Source of the DNA: Defluviitaleaceae bacterium
GTDB taxonomy: Bacteria > Bacillota > Clostridia > Lachnospirales > UBA5962
Length of the DNA stretch: 5,989 bases
NCBI GenBank assembly: GCA_009780765.1
Contig: WQZK01000124.1
Coordinates: 1-5,989, forward strand
Reading direction: 5' to 3'
Shown here: in pieces, positions 1 to 5,481 of the stretch
Layout of the letters: every line of letters begins with the position of its first letter
Position numbering within the stretch: position 1 is the first letter of the stretch
Translations under genes and position numbers: made by a program
The notes under the pieces: model-generated
Seen by the model: only the letters and a program-made list of their open reading frames with translations
Told to the model about the DNA's origin: nothing
The model's database searches: none

Positions 1-388
1 AAATGGTAAAATTGCCAAAATAACTATGGATAGCTATAGCACCAAGCTAAACCGCAAAAAAATTATAAATGCTTACTCTAATAAAGATAAAATTATTTTT
101 ATAGACTATATTTTAGAAGATAGAAACTATTTAGCGTTTAGAGATGTTGACAAAGCTCTTCTGTTTTCAACCGAGCTTATAGCTCCAAAAACAACGAAAA
201 ACTCCTCAGGCATTCAGGTTTTAACACTAAAGAAAAACAGCAAGACATCTCTTATAATAGCTCCTGAAAATTTTAAAACCGAAAATATAGAGTATTATAG
301 AAATAATAAAATTCCATCAACAGGGCATTTTATCATTGAAGCTGATAAAGCTAAAAATAGTCTTGAAAAACAAATAACCCTATTTTAA
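1..388 (+). CDS. Type II DNA topoisomerase subunit A (ParC/GyrA-like), C-terminal end, 5'-truncated by window edge
   Basis: The frame is open from base 2 to a TAA at 386-388, so the ATG at 26 is an internal methionine and not a start. The visible 128 residues begin NGKIAKITM, followed by TKLNRKKIINAYS, a block KALLFSTELIAPKTTKNSSGIQVLTLKK, and an end KNSLEKQITLF. The K-T-T-x-N-(S/T)-x-G-(V/I)-Q-V-(M/L)-T-L-K-K signature and a terminal Q-(I/L)-(T/S)-L-(F/L) are familiar from the last beta-pinwheel blades of the clostridial subunit A usually annotated as topoisomerase IV subunit A. In the family this domain wraps DNA and tunes the A2B2 enzyme that cuts and passes duplexes for supercoiling control and decatenation; the catalytic tyrosine domain lies outside the window. 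Whether the gene is best called parC or a gyrA paralogue cannot be decided from this fragment. Four stop codons follow each other in frame at the end (386-397). Confidence 0.83.
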   Translation, partial: NGKIAKITMDSYSTKLNRKKIINAYSNKDKIIFIDYILEDRNYLAFRDVDKALLFSTELIAPKTTKNSSGIQVLTLKKNSKTSLIIAPENFKTENIEYYRNNKIPSTGHFIIEADKAKNSLEKQITLF

Positions 389-408
389 TGATAATGAGTA
401 AAAAGTAC

Positions 409-437
409 TTGCATATCCTTAAATTTCTTGATAAAAT
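409..437 (+). promoter_or_regulatory. Candidate sigma-A promoter of secA (extended -10)
   Basis: TTGCAT (409-414) and TAAAAT (432-437) are 17 bases apart, and a TG sits one base before the -10 (429-430), giving the extended form TGnTAAAAT. The -35 matches the consensus at only three of six positions. Transcription would start near 443-445, leaving a leader of about 58 bases before the secA ATG. No terminator hairpin is visible between the topoisomerase stop and this site, so read-through from upstream is also possible. Confidence 0.5.
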
Positions 438-485
438 ATAAAGATGGATACTTGTGTAAATAATAAACTAAATAGATATTAAATT

Positions 486-493
486 AAGAGGTG
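486..493 (+). promoter_or_regulatory. Ribosome binding site of secA
   Basis: AAGAGGTG ends 8 bases before the ATG at 502. It is complementary to the 16S anti-Shine-Dalgarno sequence, and it supports ATG 502 as the start of an N-terminus (MGILTKVFGT) normal for SecA. Confidence 0.75.
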
Positions 494-501
494 TATATAT
501 A

Positions 502-3057
502 ATGGGTATTTTAACAAAGGTTTTTGGCACGTATAGCGAAAAAGAAATAAAGAGAATTAAGCCAATACTTGAAAAAACAAATGCTTTAGAGCCTGAAATG
601 CAAAAACTTTCAGATGAAGCTTTAAAAGCAAAAACGGTAGAATTTAAAGAAAGGCTTGCAAAAGGTGAAACATTAGACGATATTATGCCGGAAGCTTATG
701 CTGTTTCTCGCGAGGCATCTGTTAGGGTTTTTGATAAGAGACCTTTTGATGTGCAAATTTTGGGTGCGGTAATTCTTCATATGGGCAGAATTTCAGAAAT
801 GAAAACGGGTGAGGGTAAAACGCTTACTGCGGCTTTGGCATCCTATTTAAACGCTCTTGCGGGTAAAGGCACTCATGTTGTTACGGTTAATGAATATCTT
901 GCAACAACTCAAAGTGAAGAAATGGGACAGATGTATAATTTTCTTGGGCTTAGTGTTGGGGTTATTGTAAATAGCTTATCAAGAGAAGAACGCCAAGAAG
1001 CTTATAATGCTGATATAACTTATGCAACAAATAATGAGCTTGGATTTGACTATCTCAGAGATAACATGGTTGTTTTTGAGAAAGATATGGTTCAACGCGA
1101 GTTAAATTACGCAATTATTGACGAGGTTGACTCGATTTTAATCGACGAAGCAAGAACACCGCTAATTATCTCGGGTATGGGAAACAAAAGCACCGAGCTT
1201 TACAAAGTTGCAAATGGCTTTGCAAGAACGCTTAAAAAGGGTAGAGTTTTGAATGAGGATGAGGCACTTAACCCAATTCTTCGCCAAGAAATTAAAGAAG
1301 AGGGGGATTTTGTTGTAGACGAAAAGAAAAAAGCTGTTTCACTTACCCAAGAGGGTATTGAAAAGGCCGAAAAATTCTTTGCAATAGAAAACCTTTCAGA
1401 CCCTGAAAATTTAGAAATTCAACACCACATAAACAATGCTCTTAAAGCAAATTATAACATGCACCTTGATATAGACTATGTTGTTCAAGAAGATGAAATT
1501 GTTATTGTAGACGAGTTTACAGGAAGGCTTATGCCGGGCAGACGTTATTCTGATGGGCTTCATCAAGCGATTGAAGCGAAAGAAAATGTTAAAGTTAAGC
1601 GTGAAAGTAAAACTTTGGCAACTATAACTTTCCAAAACTTCTTTAATAAATATACAAGAAAATCGGGTATGACAGGTACTGCCATGACTGAAGAGGGCGA
1701 GTTTAGAGAAATCTACGGGATGGACGTTGTTGTTATTCCAACGAACAGGCCAATGATTAGAAAAGACCATTCGGATGTTGTTTTTAGAAACGAAGCGGCT
1801 AAGTTTAGAGCTGTTGTTAAGGATGTGCAAACATCTTACGCAAAACAACAACCTGTTCTTATTGGTACGGTTTCGATAGAAAAGTCGGAAGAGCTTAGTA
1901 AATATTTAAAAAGAGAGGGTATTCCTCATCAAGTTTTAAATGCAAAGCATCATGAAAAAGAGGCAGAAATTGTTGCACTTGCGGGTCAAAAAGGTGCAAT
2001 TACAATTTCTACAAATATGGCTGGTCGTGGTACTGATATTAAGCTTGAAGAGGGGGTTCCACAGCTTGGTGGGCTTAAAATAATTGGTACTGAAAGGCAT
2101 GAGTCTAGGCGTATTGATAACCAGCTTAGAGGGCGTGCTGGTCGTCAGGGTGATCCTGGTGAATCTCGCTTCTATATCTCTTTAGATGACGATTTAATGA
2201 GACTTTTTGGTTCTGATAGAGTTCTAAAAATGCTTGATATGCTTAAAATTGATGAAGACGAACCTATCGAACATAACATGCTTACAAAAGCTATTGAAAA
2301 TGCACAAAAAAGGGTAGAAGGCAACAACTTCTCGGCTCGTAAGCATTTATTAGATTATGATAGAGTTATGAACGAGCAAAGAGAAATTATATACGGCGAG
2401 CGTAATAAAGTTTTGCGTGGAGATGATATGAAAGACCATGTTATTTCTATGGTGAAAGATGTTATTACAAGAACTATTGATAAATCTACTGGCGAAATGC
2501 CTAAGGCAGAGTGGGATATTGAGGCGATTAACAAAGAGCTTTTACCAATCTTCCAAAGAGAAGCGGTTTCGGGTGCTATTTTAGATATAGGCGATAAAGA
2601 AGAATTAAAAGAGAAATTATACGAAGAGGCAGTTGTTATTTATAACGGTCGTGAACAGCTTTTAACTACTGAAATTATGAGAGAAGCTGAAAGGGTTATC
2701 CTCCTCAAAGTTATTGACCAAAAGTGGATGGACCATATAGACGATATGGACCAAATGCGTCAAGGTATTTCACTGCGTGCGTATGCTCAGAGAGATCCAC
2801 TTTTAGAATATAAATTCCTAAGCTTTGATATGTTTGAAGAGTTGTCGAACAATATTCAAAATGATACGGTTAAGGCACTTTATAATGTTAGAGTTCAAAT
2901 GCAACAAGAAAGGCAAGAGGTTGCTAAACAAACATTTACAAATAAAGACGATAGTGCCGTAAAAGCTCCAAAAGTTAGAAAAGACGAAAAAGTTGGCAGG
3001 AATGACCCTTGCCCTTGTGGAAGTGGTAGAAAATACAAGCAATGTTGCGGCAAATAA
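502..3057 (+). CDS. secA: Protein translocase ATPase subunit SecA
   Basis: Motor ATPase that pushes unfolded preproteins through the SecYEG channel at the cytoplasmic face of the membrane. The 851 residues compare well with the 841 of B. subtilis SecA. Visible in order: Q-motif region RPFDVQ with Q85; Walker A MKTGEGKT at 100-107; Walker B DEVD at 207-210 followed by IDEARTPLIISG; the preprotein-crosslinking domain at roughly 225-370, ending near TGRLMPGRRYSDGLHQA (340-356); SGMTGTAMTEE (388-398); second RecA-like domain with NMAGRGTDI (505-513) and the arginine-finger stretch QLRGRAGRQGDPG (541-553); helical scaffold/wing and two-helix finger with DQKWMDHIDDMDQMRQGISLR (roughly 739-759); and a zinc-binding SEC-C tail with C837, C839, C848 and C849, used in the family to bind SecB-like partners or phospholipid. 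No key residue is missing. The protein looks like the housekeeping SecA1, not an accessory SecA2, because it keeps the zinc tail and full length. It starts its own transcript and may carry the small membrane-protein gene behind it. Confidence 0.98.
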   Translation: MGILTKVFGTYSEKEIKRIKPILEKTNALEPEMQKLSDEALKAKTVEFKERLAKGETLDDIMPEAYAVSREASVRVFDKRPFDVQILGAVILHMGRISEMKTGEGKTLTAALASYLNALAGKGTHVVTVNEYLATTQSEEMGQMYNFLGLSVGVIVNSLSREERQEAYNADITYATNNELGFDYLRDNMVVFEKDMVQRELNYAIIDEVDSILIDEARTPLIISGMGNKSTELYKVANGFARTLKKGRVLNEDEALNPILRQEIKEEGDFVVDEKKKAVSLTQEGIEKAEKFFAIENLSDPENLEIQHHINNALKANYNMHLDIDYVVQEDEIVIVDEFTGRLMPGRRYSDGLHQAIEAKENVKVKRESKTLATITFQNFFNKYTRKSGMTGTAMTEEGEFREIYGMDVVVIPTNRPMIRKDHSDVVFRNEAAKFRAVVKDVQTSYAKQQPVLIGTVSIEKSEELSKYLKREGIPHQVLNAKHHEKEAEIVALAGQKGAITISTNMAGRGTDIKLEEGVPQLGGLKIIGTERHESRRIDNQLRGRAGRQGDPGESRFYISLDDDLMRLFGSDRVLKMLDMLKIDEDEPIEHNMLTKAIENAQKRVEGNNFSARKHLLDYDRVMNEQREIIYGERNKVLRGDDMKDHVISMVKDVITRTIDKSTGEMPKAEWDIEAINKELLPIFQREAVSGAILDIGDKEELKEKLYEEAVVIYNGREQLLTTEIMREAERVILLKVIDQKWMDHIDDMDQMRQGISLRAYAQRDPLLEYKFLSFDMFEELSNNIQNDTVKALYNVRVQMQQERQEVAKQTFTNKDDSAVKAPKVRKDEKVGRNDPCPCGSGRKYKQCCGK

Positions 3058-3061
3058 GGAG
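3055..3061 (+). promoter_or_regulatory. Ribosome binding site overlapping the secA stop; decides the next start
   Basis: TAAGGAG includes the secA TAA itself. It ends 11 bases before ATG 3073 but only 2 bases before GTG 3064, which is too close to serve that codon. The start at 3073 is therefore preferred, and translation is probably coupled to secA. Confidence 0.65.
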
Positions 3062-3072
3062 TTGTGAGTATA

Positions 3073-3474
3073 ATGGCTAAAAAAAAGAAAAAATCAATTA
3101 TCGGTGCAATTTTAAGTATATTAATCACTTTACTTATTTTAGCTGTGATTTATGATATTGTTGGGCGTTCGTTTATAGAGCATCGCCGAAACAATAACGA
3201 AGCGGTTGCACATGTTAGAGGAACTATTGTTGAAGTTCATCGAGATAGGTCTGAGAGTATAATAATTAACGCTATAAATAACTGGTTTGATACGGAGTGG
3301 CGGATAGAATACTATCTGGTTTTTAGAACTGATGATACTAATGAAGTTCTTAGGCTTAAAATTCCAGAAGAAGGTTATCATGAGATGAGAACTACTTTAG
3401 GAGAAAGAGCTTTTGGACAAATAAGCTTTAGGGGGAGCCAACTAATATCATTTACACAGTTCATAACAGAATAA
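3073..3474 (+). CDS. Small membrane-anchored protein with DUF2500-like domain, function unknown
   Basis: A 133-residue protein if started at ATG 3073; the longer version from GTG 3064 adds only three residues and lacks a properly spaced ribosome site. It has a lysine cluster MAKKKKK, then one hydrophobic segment at about 9-29 (IIGAILSILITLLILAVIYDI). That predicts an N-in anchor with the remaining ~100 residues outside the membrane. The soluble part contains AHVRGTIVEVHRD, then YYLVFRTDDTNEVLRLKIPEEGY and AFGQISFRGSQLISFTQF. This order (a beta-strand with a V-x-V core, a Y-Y-x-x-F strand, a Y...L...G spacing, then a G-x-(I/L)-x-F-x-G-x-x-(L/F)-x-x-F end) resembles DUF2500 and related small domains. 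There is no catalytic motif and no cysteine. Only 15 bases separate it from secA, so co-transcription is likely; a role in secretion is only a guess from position. Confidence 0.8.
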   Translation: MAKKKKKSIIGAILSILITLLILAVIYDIVGRSFIEHRRNNNEAVAHVRGTIVEVHRDRSESIIINAINNWFDTEWRIEYYLVFRTDDTNEVLRLKIPEEGYHEMRTTLGERAFGQISFRGSQLISFTQFITE

Positions 3475-3492
3475 CAACTCAACCAATGCTTT

Positions 3493-3530
3493 ACAACCAA
3501 ATTAACTGATGGTTGTTAAAAACAACTTTT
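3493..3530 (+). terminator. Weak candidate terminator behind secA and its small partner, with two overlapping hairpins
   Basis: Two stems share bases. ACAACCA (3493-3499) pairs perfectly with TGGTTGT (3510-3516) across a 10-base loop. Alternatively GTTGTT (3512-3517) pairs perfectly with AACAAC (3521-3526) across AAA and is followed at once by TTTT (3527-3530), the usual layout of an intrinsic terminator. Both stems are short and AT-rich, and the T tract is only four long, so termination would be inefficient at best. Confidence 0.35.
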
Positions 3531-3556
3531 AATCTCTTCTTTACGTACTTTTCGTT

Positions 3557-3565
3557 TGGTATACT
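3557..3565 (+). promoter_or_regulatory. Extended -10 promoter of the XRE regulator gene cluster
   Basis: TGGTATACT carries the extended TGn element and a -10 matching TATAAT at five of six positions. No good -35 is seen; TTCTTT (3537-3542) is at 17-base spacing but matches poorly. A start near 3571-3573 leaves a leader of about 38 bases. A short dyad CTAAgtTTAG (3564-3573) lies over the expected start point and could be an operator for the regulator encoded downstream. Confidence 0.5.
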
Positions 3566-3595
3566 AAGTTTAGAAATACAAAAAGATGAATAAAA

Positions 3596-3601
3596 AAGGA
3601 G
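3596..3601 (+). promoter_or_regulatory. Ribosome binding site of the XRE regulator; decides the start
   Basis: AAGGAG ends 8 bases before ATG 3610. An in-frame ATG at 3586 lies upstream of this site and has no comparable ribosome site of its own. The eight extra residues (MNKKGEIK) it would add are therefore probably not translated. Confidence 0.75.
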
Positions 3602-3609
3602 AAATTAAG

Positions 3610-4104
3610 ATGGAGCAAAGCATTGGAAAGAAAATAGCATATTACAGAAAAGCAAAAGGAATGACACAGGATTCTTTAGCCGAAAGCTTAGGCTTAACAC
3701 CACAGGCAATTTCTAAATGGGAGAACGACCAAACTTGCCCAGATATAACATTGCTTTCACCTCTTGCAAAACTTTTTGGGACAACAGTAGACGAGCTTTT
3801 ATCACATAAGCCTGTTCAAGAGGTTAGGCTTGTACCTGAAGCTGAGCGTAAAAGTATAGACGATTTATTTCTTAGAATTATTATAGATTCTCATGAAGGT
3901 GATAAGGTTAGGGTTAACCTTCCTATAGCTTTAATTAAGCTTTCTATAGAGATGGGCATGAAATTGCCTGAAATAAATGGCAATAATAGCTTAAAGGACA
4001 TTGATTTTACACAGATTATAGCTTTCGTAGAAAAAGGCGTTATGGGTAAGCTTGTAGAAATTGAAAGTAAAGATGGCGACATGGTTTACATTCTGGTGGA
4101 ATAA
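3610..4104 (+). CDS. XRE/Cro-cI-family helix-turn-helix regulator with a C-terminal 'VNLP...DGD' domain
   Basis: A 164-residue cytoplasmic protein. Residues about 5-64 form an HTH_3 domain: IGKKIAYYRKAKGMTQ, positioning helix TQDSLAESLG (19-28), recognition helix TPQAISKWEN (30-39), then CPDITLLSPLAKLFGTTVDELL (43-64). After a charged linker, residues about 85-164 form a second domain with LRIIIDSHEGDKVRVNLPIAL, then IDFTQIIAFVEKGVMGKLVEIES, and a final KDGDMVYILVE. From memory, this pattern (G-D-K-V-x-V-N-L-P, I-D-(F/L)-x-Q-I, G-K-L-V-(D/E)-(I/V)-E-S, D-G-D-x-V) recurs in Firmicute proteins of the YvlB/LiaX kind, which are linked to cell-envelope stress. The ligand is unknown. It probably represses or activates its own promoter, as small XRE proteins often do; a dyad at 3564-3573 is a candidate site. 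It is followed after one base by a gene for a protein similar to its second domain. Confidence 0.88.
   Translation: MEQSIGKKIAYYRKAKGMTQDSLAESLGLTPQAISKWENDQTCPDITLLSPLAKLFGTTVDELLSHKPVQEVRLVPEAERKSIDDLFLRIIIDSHEGDKVRVNLPIALIKLSIEMGMKLPEINGNNSLKDIDFTQIIAFVEKGVMGKLVEIESKDGDMVYILVE
4095..4100 (+). promoter_or_regulatory. Ribosome binding site of the 83-residue protein, inside the regulator's last codons
   Basis: GGTGGA ends 5 bases before ATG 4106, which itself lies one base after the regulator's stop. The spacing fits coupled translation. A TTG further upstream (4061) is in frame but sits in the conserved 3' end of the regulator gene and lacks a ribosome site. Confidence 0.5.
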
Positions 4105-4105
4105 T

Positions 4106-4357
4106 ATGTGGATTATTATTAGGTCGGAAGAACATAAATTTAAACTGTGGCTGCCTATAGGCGTTTTATCTAATAGAATTGTTGCTCGCAAGTTATTTTC
4201 ATATACTAGAAAAAATAATGATAGTTTTGATGATGTAAATTTAAAAGATTTTCAGAGATTTATTCGAAAACTAGGCAAATTAAAACGCCAATATAAAGGG
4301 CTAGAGATTGTAAATATTGAAAGTAAAGACGGAGATATAGTTATAATTAAACTATAA
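4106..4357 (+). CDS. Small protein resembling a stand-alone copy of the regulator's C-terminal domain
   Basis: An 83-residue soluble protein without a DNA-binding domain, signal peptide or membrane segment. It can be laid end to end on residues ~85-164 of the preceding regulator. MWIIIRSEEHKFKLWLPIGVL matches LRIIIDSHEGDKVRVNLPIAL; VNLKDFQRFIRKL matches IDFTQIIAFVEK; and EIVNIESKDGDIVIIKL matches KLVEIESKDGDMVYILVE, with IESKDGD identical. The middle (RKLFSYTRKNNDSFDD, 28-43) is diverged and basic. I infer a domain duplication split off as a separate gene. It could form mixed dimers with the regulator's sensory domain and modulate it, but no function is established. The tight spacing (1 base after the regulator stop, 20 before prfB) puts it in the same transcript as both. 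Existence as a gene is supported by the ribosome site and by the conserved domain pattern. Confidence 0.75.
   Translation: MWIIIRSEEHKFKLWLPIGVLSNRIVARKLFSYTRKNNDSFDDVNLKDFQRFIRKLGKLKRQYKGLEIVNIESKDGDIVIIKL
4179..4207 (+). promoter_or_regulatory. Possible internal promoter ahead of prfB
   Basis: TTGTTG (4179-4184) and TATACT (4202-4207) are exactly 17 bases apart. The -10 matches consensus at five of six positions, the -35 at three. It lies within the 83-residue protein's gene, about 170 bases before the prfB start, and could give prfB expression independent of the regulator. AT-rich coding sequence yields such matches by chance, so this is tentative. Confidence 0.25.
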
Positions 4358-4361
4358 AGCT

Positions 4362-4368
4362 TAAGGAG
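4362..4368 (+). promoter_or_regulatory. Ribosome binding site of prfB
   Basis: TAAGGAG ends 9 bases before ATG 4378. It identifies the true prfB start in the zero frame, upstream of the frameshift. Calling prfB as a single uninterrupted frame would miss this start and give a wrong N-terminus. Confidence 0.85.
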
Positions 4369-4377
4369 CATAACACT

Positions 4378-5479
4378 ATGATAGAATTTGAACAAATTTT
4401 ACAAGAGCTTCTGCCATACGAAGCAAAATTACAGGAAATGGGGGCTTCACTTTGACGTTGCAGTTTCTGAAAAAGAAATTGCAAATCTTGAAGAACTCAC
4501 AGTAAACCCAGAATTTTGGAACAACGCAGAAGAAAGCCAAAAAATACTTAAAAAAATAAAATTTTTAAAAAATAAAATCTCTGCCTTTAAAAAGCTTGAG
4601 GGTGATTACGAAGATGTAATCACTCTTTTAGTGCTTGCCAAAGAAGAGAATGATGAAAGTTTGCTTGCAGAAATTAAAAAAGGTATGAAAGATTTTTTAA
4701 ACGACTATGAAAATATGAGAATAAAGACGCTTTTAAGCGAGCCTTATGACAAAAACAACGCAATACTTTCACTTCATGCTGGTGCTGGTGGTACAGAAGC
4801 GTGTGATTGGGTTGATATGCTTTATCGTATGTATACTAGGTGGGCGGTTTCGCAGGAGTATTCGCTTGAAGTTTTGGATTATCTATCAGGAGATGAAGCA
4901 GGCACAAAATCTGTTACAATTTCAGTAAATGGCGAAAATGCCTACGGGTATTTAAAAGGTGAGAAAGGCGTTCATCGTCTTATCAGAATTTCGCCGTTCG
5001 ATTCTTCTGGCAAGCGACACACTTCATTTGCTTCTTGTGATGTTATGCCTGAAATTGAGGACGACAACACAGTAGAAATAAATACTGAAGATTTGCGGAT
5101 TGACACTTACAGAGCATCGGGAGCAGGCGGGCAACATGTTAATAAAACTGACTCTGCTATCAGAATTACACATCTACCAACAAATATCGTGGTTCAGTGC
5201 CAAAACGAGCGTAGCCAGCTTAAAAACAAAGATGCAGCAATGAAAATGCTTAGAGCAAAACTTTTGGAACGCAAAATGCAAGAACAGGCAGAAGAATTAC
5301 AAGATTTGCGTGGTGAAATGAAAGATATTTCTTGGGGTAGCCAAATAAGGACTTATGTTTTTCATCCATATAATATGGTTAAAGACCATCGTACAGGCGT
5401 TGAAATTGGAAATACTGGTTCGGTTATGGATGGCAACTTAGACTTATTTATAAACGGGTACTTAGTTTGGAGAAAATAG
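4378..5479 (+). CDS. prfB: Peptide chain release factor 2, expressed through a +1 programmed frameshift
   Basis: RF2 recognises UAA and UGA in the ribosomal A site and triggers release of the finished peptide. Translation starts at ATG 4378 and runs 25 codons (MIEFEQILQELLPYEAKLQE, then MGASL) to CTT 4450-4452. An in-frame TGA follows at 4453-4455. Skipping base 4453 continues as GAC GTT GCA (D-V-A) from 4454 to TAG 5477-5479. The joined product has 366 residues, against 365 in E. coli. Landmarks fall at E. coli positions: codon-recognition tripeptide SPF at 205-207, catalytic GGQ at 250-252 within YRASGAGGQHVNKT, and alanine at 246, the usual residue outside E. coli K-12. The N-terminal helical domain precedes, with the family motif NPEFWNNAE. 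The gene ends with TAG, a codon read by RF1. In many Firmicutes prfB follows secA directly; here it lies behind the regulator pair. Expression is expected to be autoregulated, because low RF2 slows termination at TGA and favours the shift. Confidence 0.97.
4440..4456 (+). promoter_or_regulatory. prfB +1 recoding site (G-run, CTT TGA C)
   Basis: The slippery CTT (4450-4452) is followed by TGA (4453-4455) and C (4456), the poorly terminating UGAC context conserved at RF2 frameshift sites. A five-G run (4440-4444) can pair with the 16S anti-Shine-Dalgarno sequence and help the shift. Here five bases separate the G-run from CTT, whereas in the classic site the run ends three bases before it. Confidence 0.93.
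5469..5472 (+). promoter_or_regulatory. Ribosome binding site of the Nudix gene inside the prfB 3' end
   Basis: GGAG lies in the last codons of prfB, 9 bases before ATG 5482. This supports ATG 5482 over an upstream in-frame TTG at 5467, which would overlap the ribosome site. The layout indicates coupled translation. Confidence 0.6.
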
Positions 5480-5481
5480 TT

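Noticed and set aside
26..388. A complete 120-residue gene starting at ATG 26
   Set aside because: The frame stays open to the left edge and the upstream residues NGKIAKIT continue the topoisomerase subunit A pattern, so this is a truncated gene end.
403..454. AAGTACTT palindrome and repeated TACTTG around the secA promoter as an operator
   Set aside because: The elements are short, unevenly spaced and expected by chance in AT-rich sequence.
1411..1851. Minus-strand open frame of 146 codons inside secA
   Set aside because: It lies wholly within the conserved secA coding region, and its translation shows no recognisable domain.
2818..3381. Three minus-strand open frames across the secA end and the membrane-protein gene
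   Set aside because: They are antisense to well-supported genes, give low-complexity hydrophobic translations, and have no convincing family resemblance.
4061..4105. A 15-residue N-terminal extension of the 83-residue protein
   Set aside because: It begins with TTG without a ribosome site, overlaps the conserved end of the regulator, and does not align with the domain; ATG 4106 has GGTGGA in front.
4153..4162. Palindrome GCCTATAGGC as a terminator or operator
   Set aside because: It lies inside a coding region; as a hairpin it would have only a three-pair stem, with no proper T tract.
4388..4453. An alternative prfB N-terminus from TTG 4388 in the +1 frame
   Set aside because: It lacks a ribosome site, and its first residues do not resemble RF2, whereas the zero frame from ATG 4378 has a strong site and the expected RF2 N-terminus leading to CTT TGA C.
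4378..4455. prfB as a pseudogene broken by an early TGA
   Set aside because: The TGA lies in the conserved CTT TGA C recoding context with a G-run upstream, and the joined product has normal length and landmark positions.
4746..4928. A 60-codon plus-strand frame inside prfB
   Set aside because: It is an out-of-frame shadow of conserved RF2 sequence.
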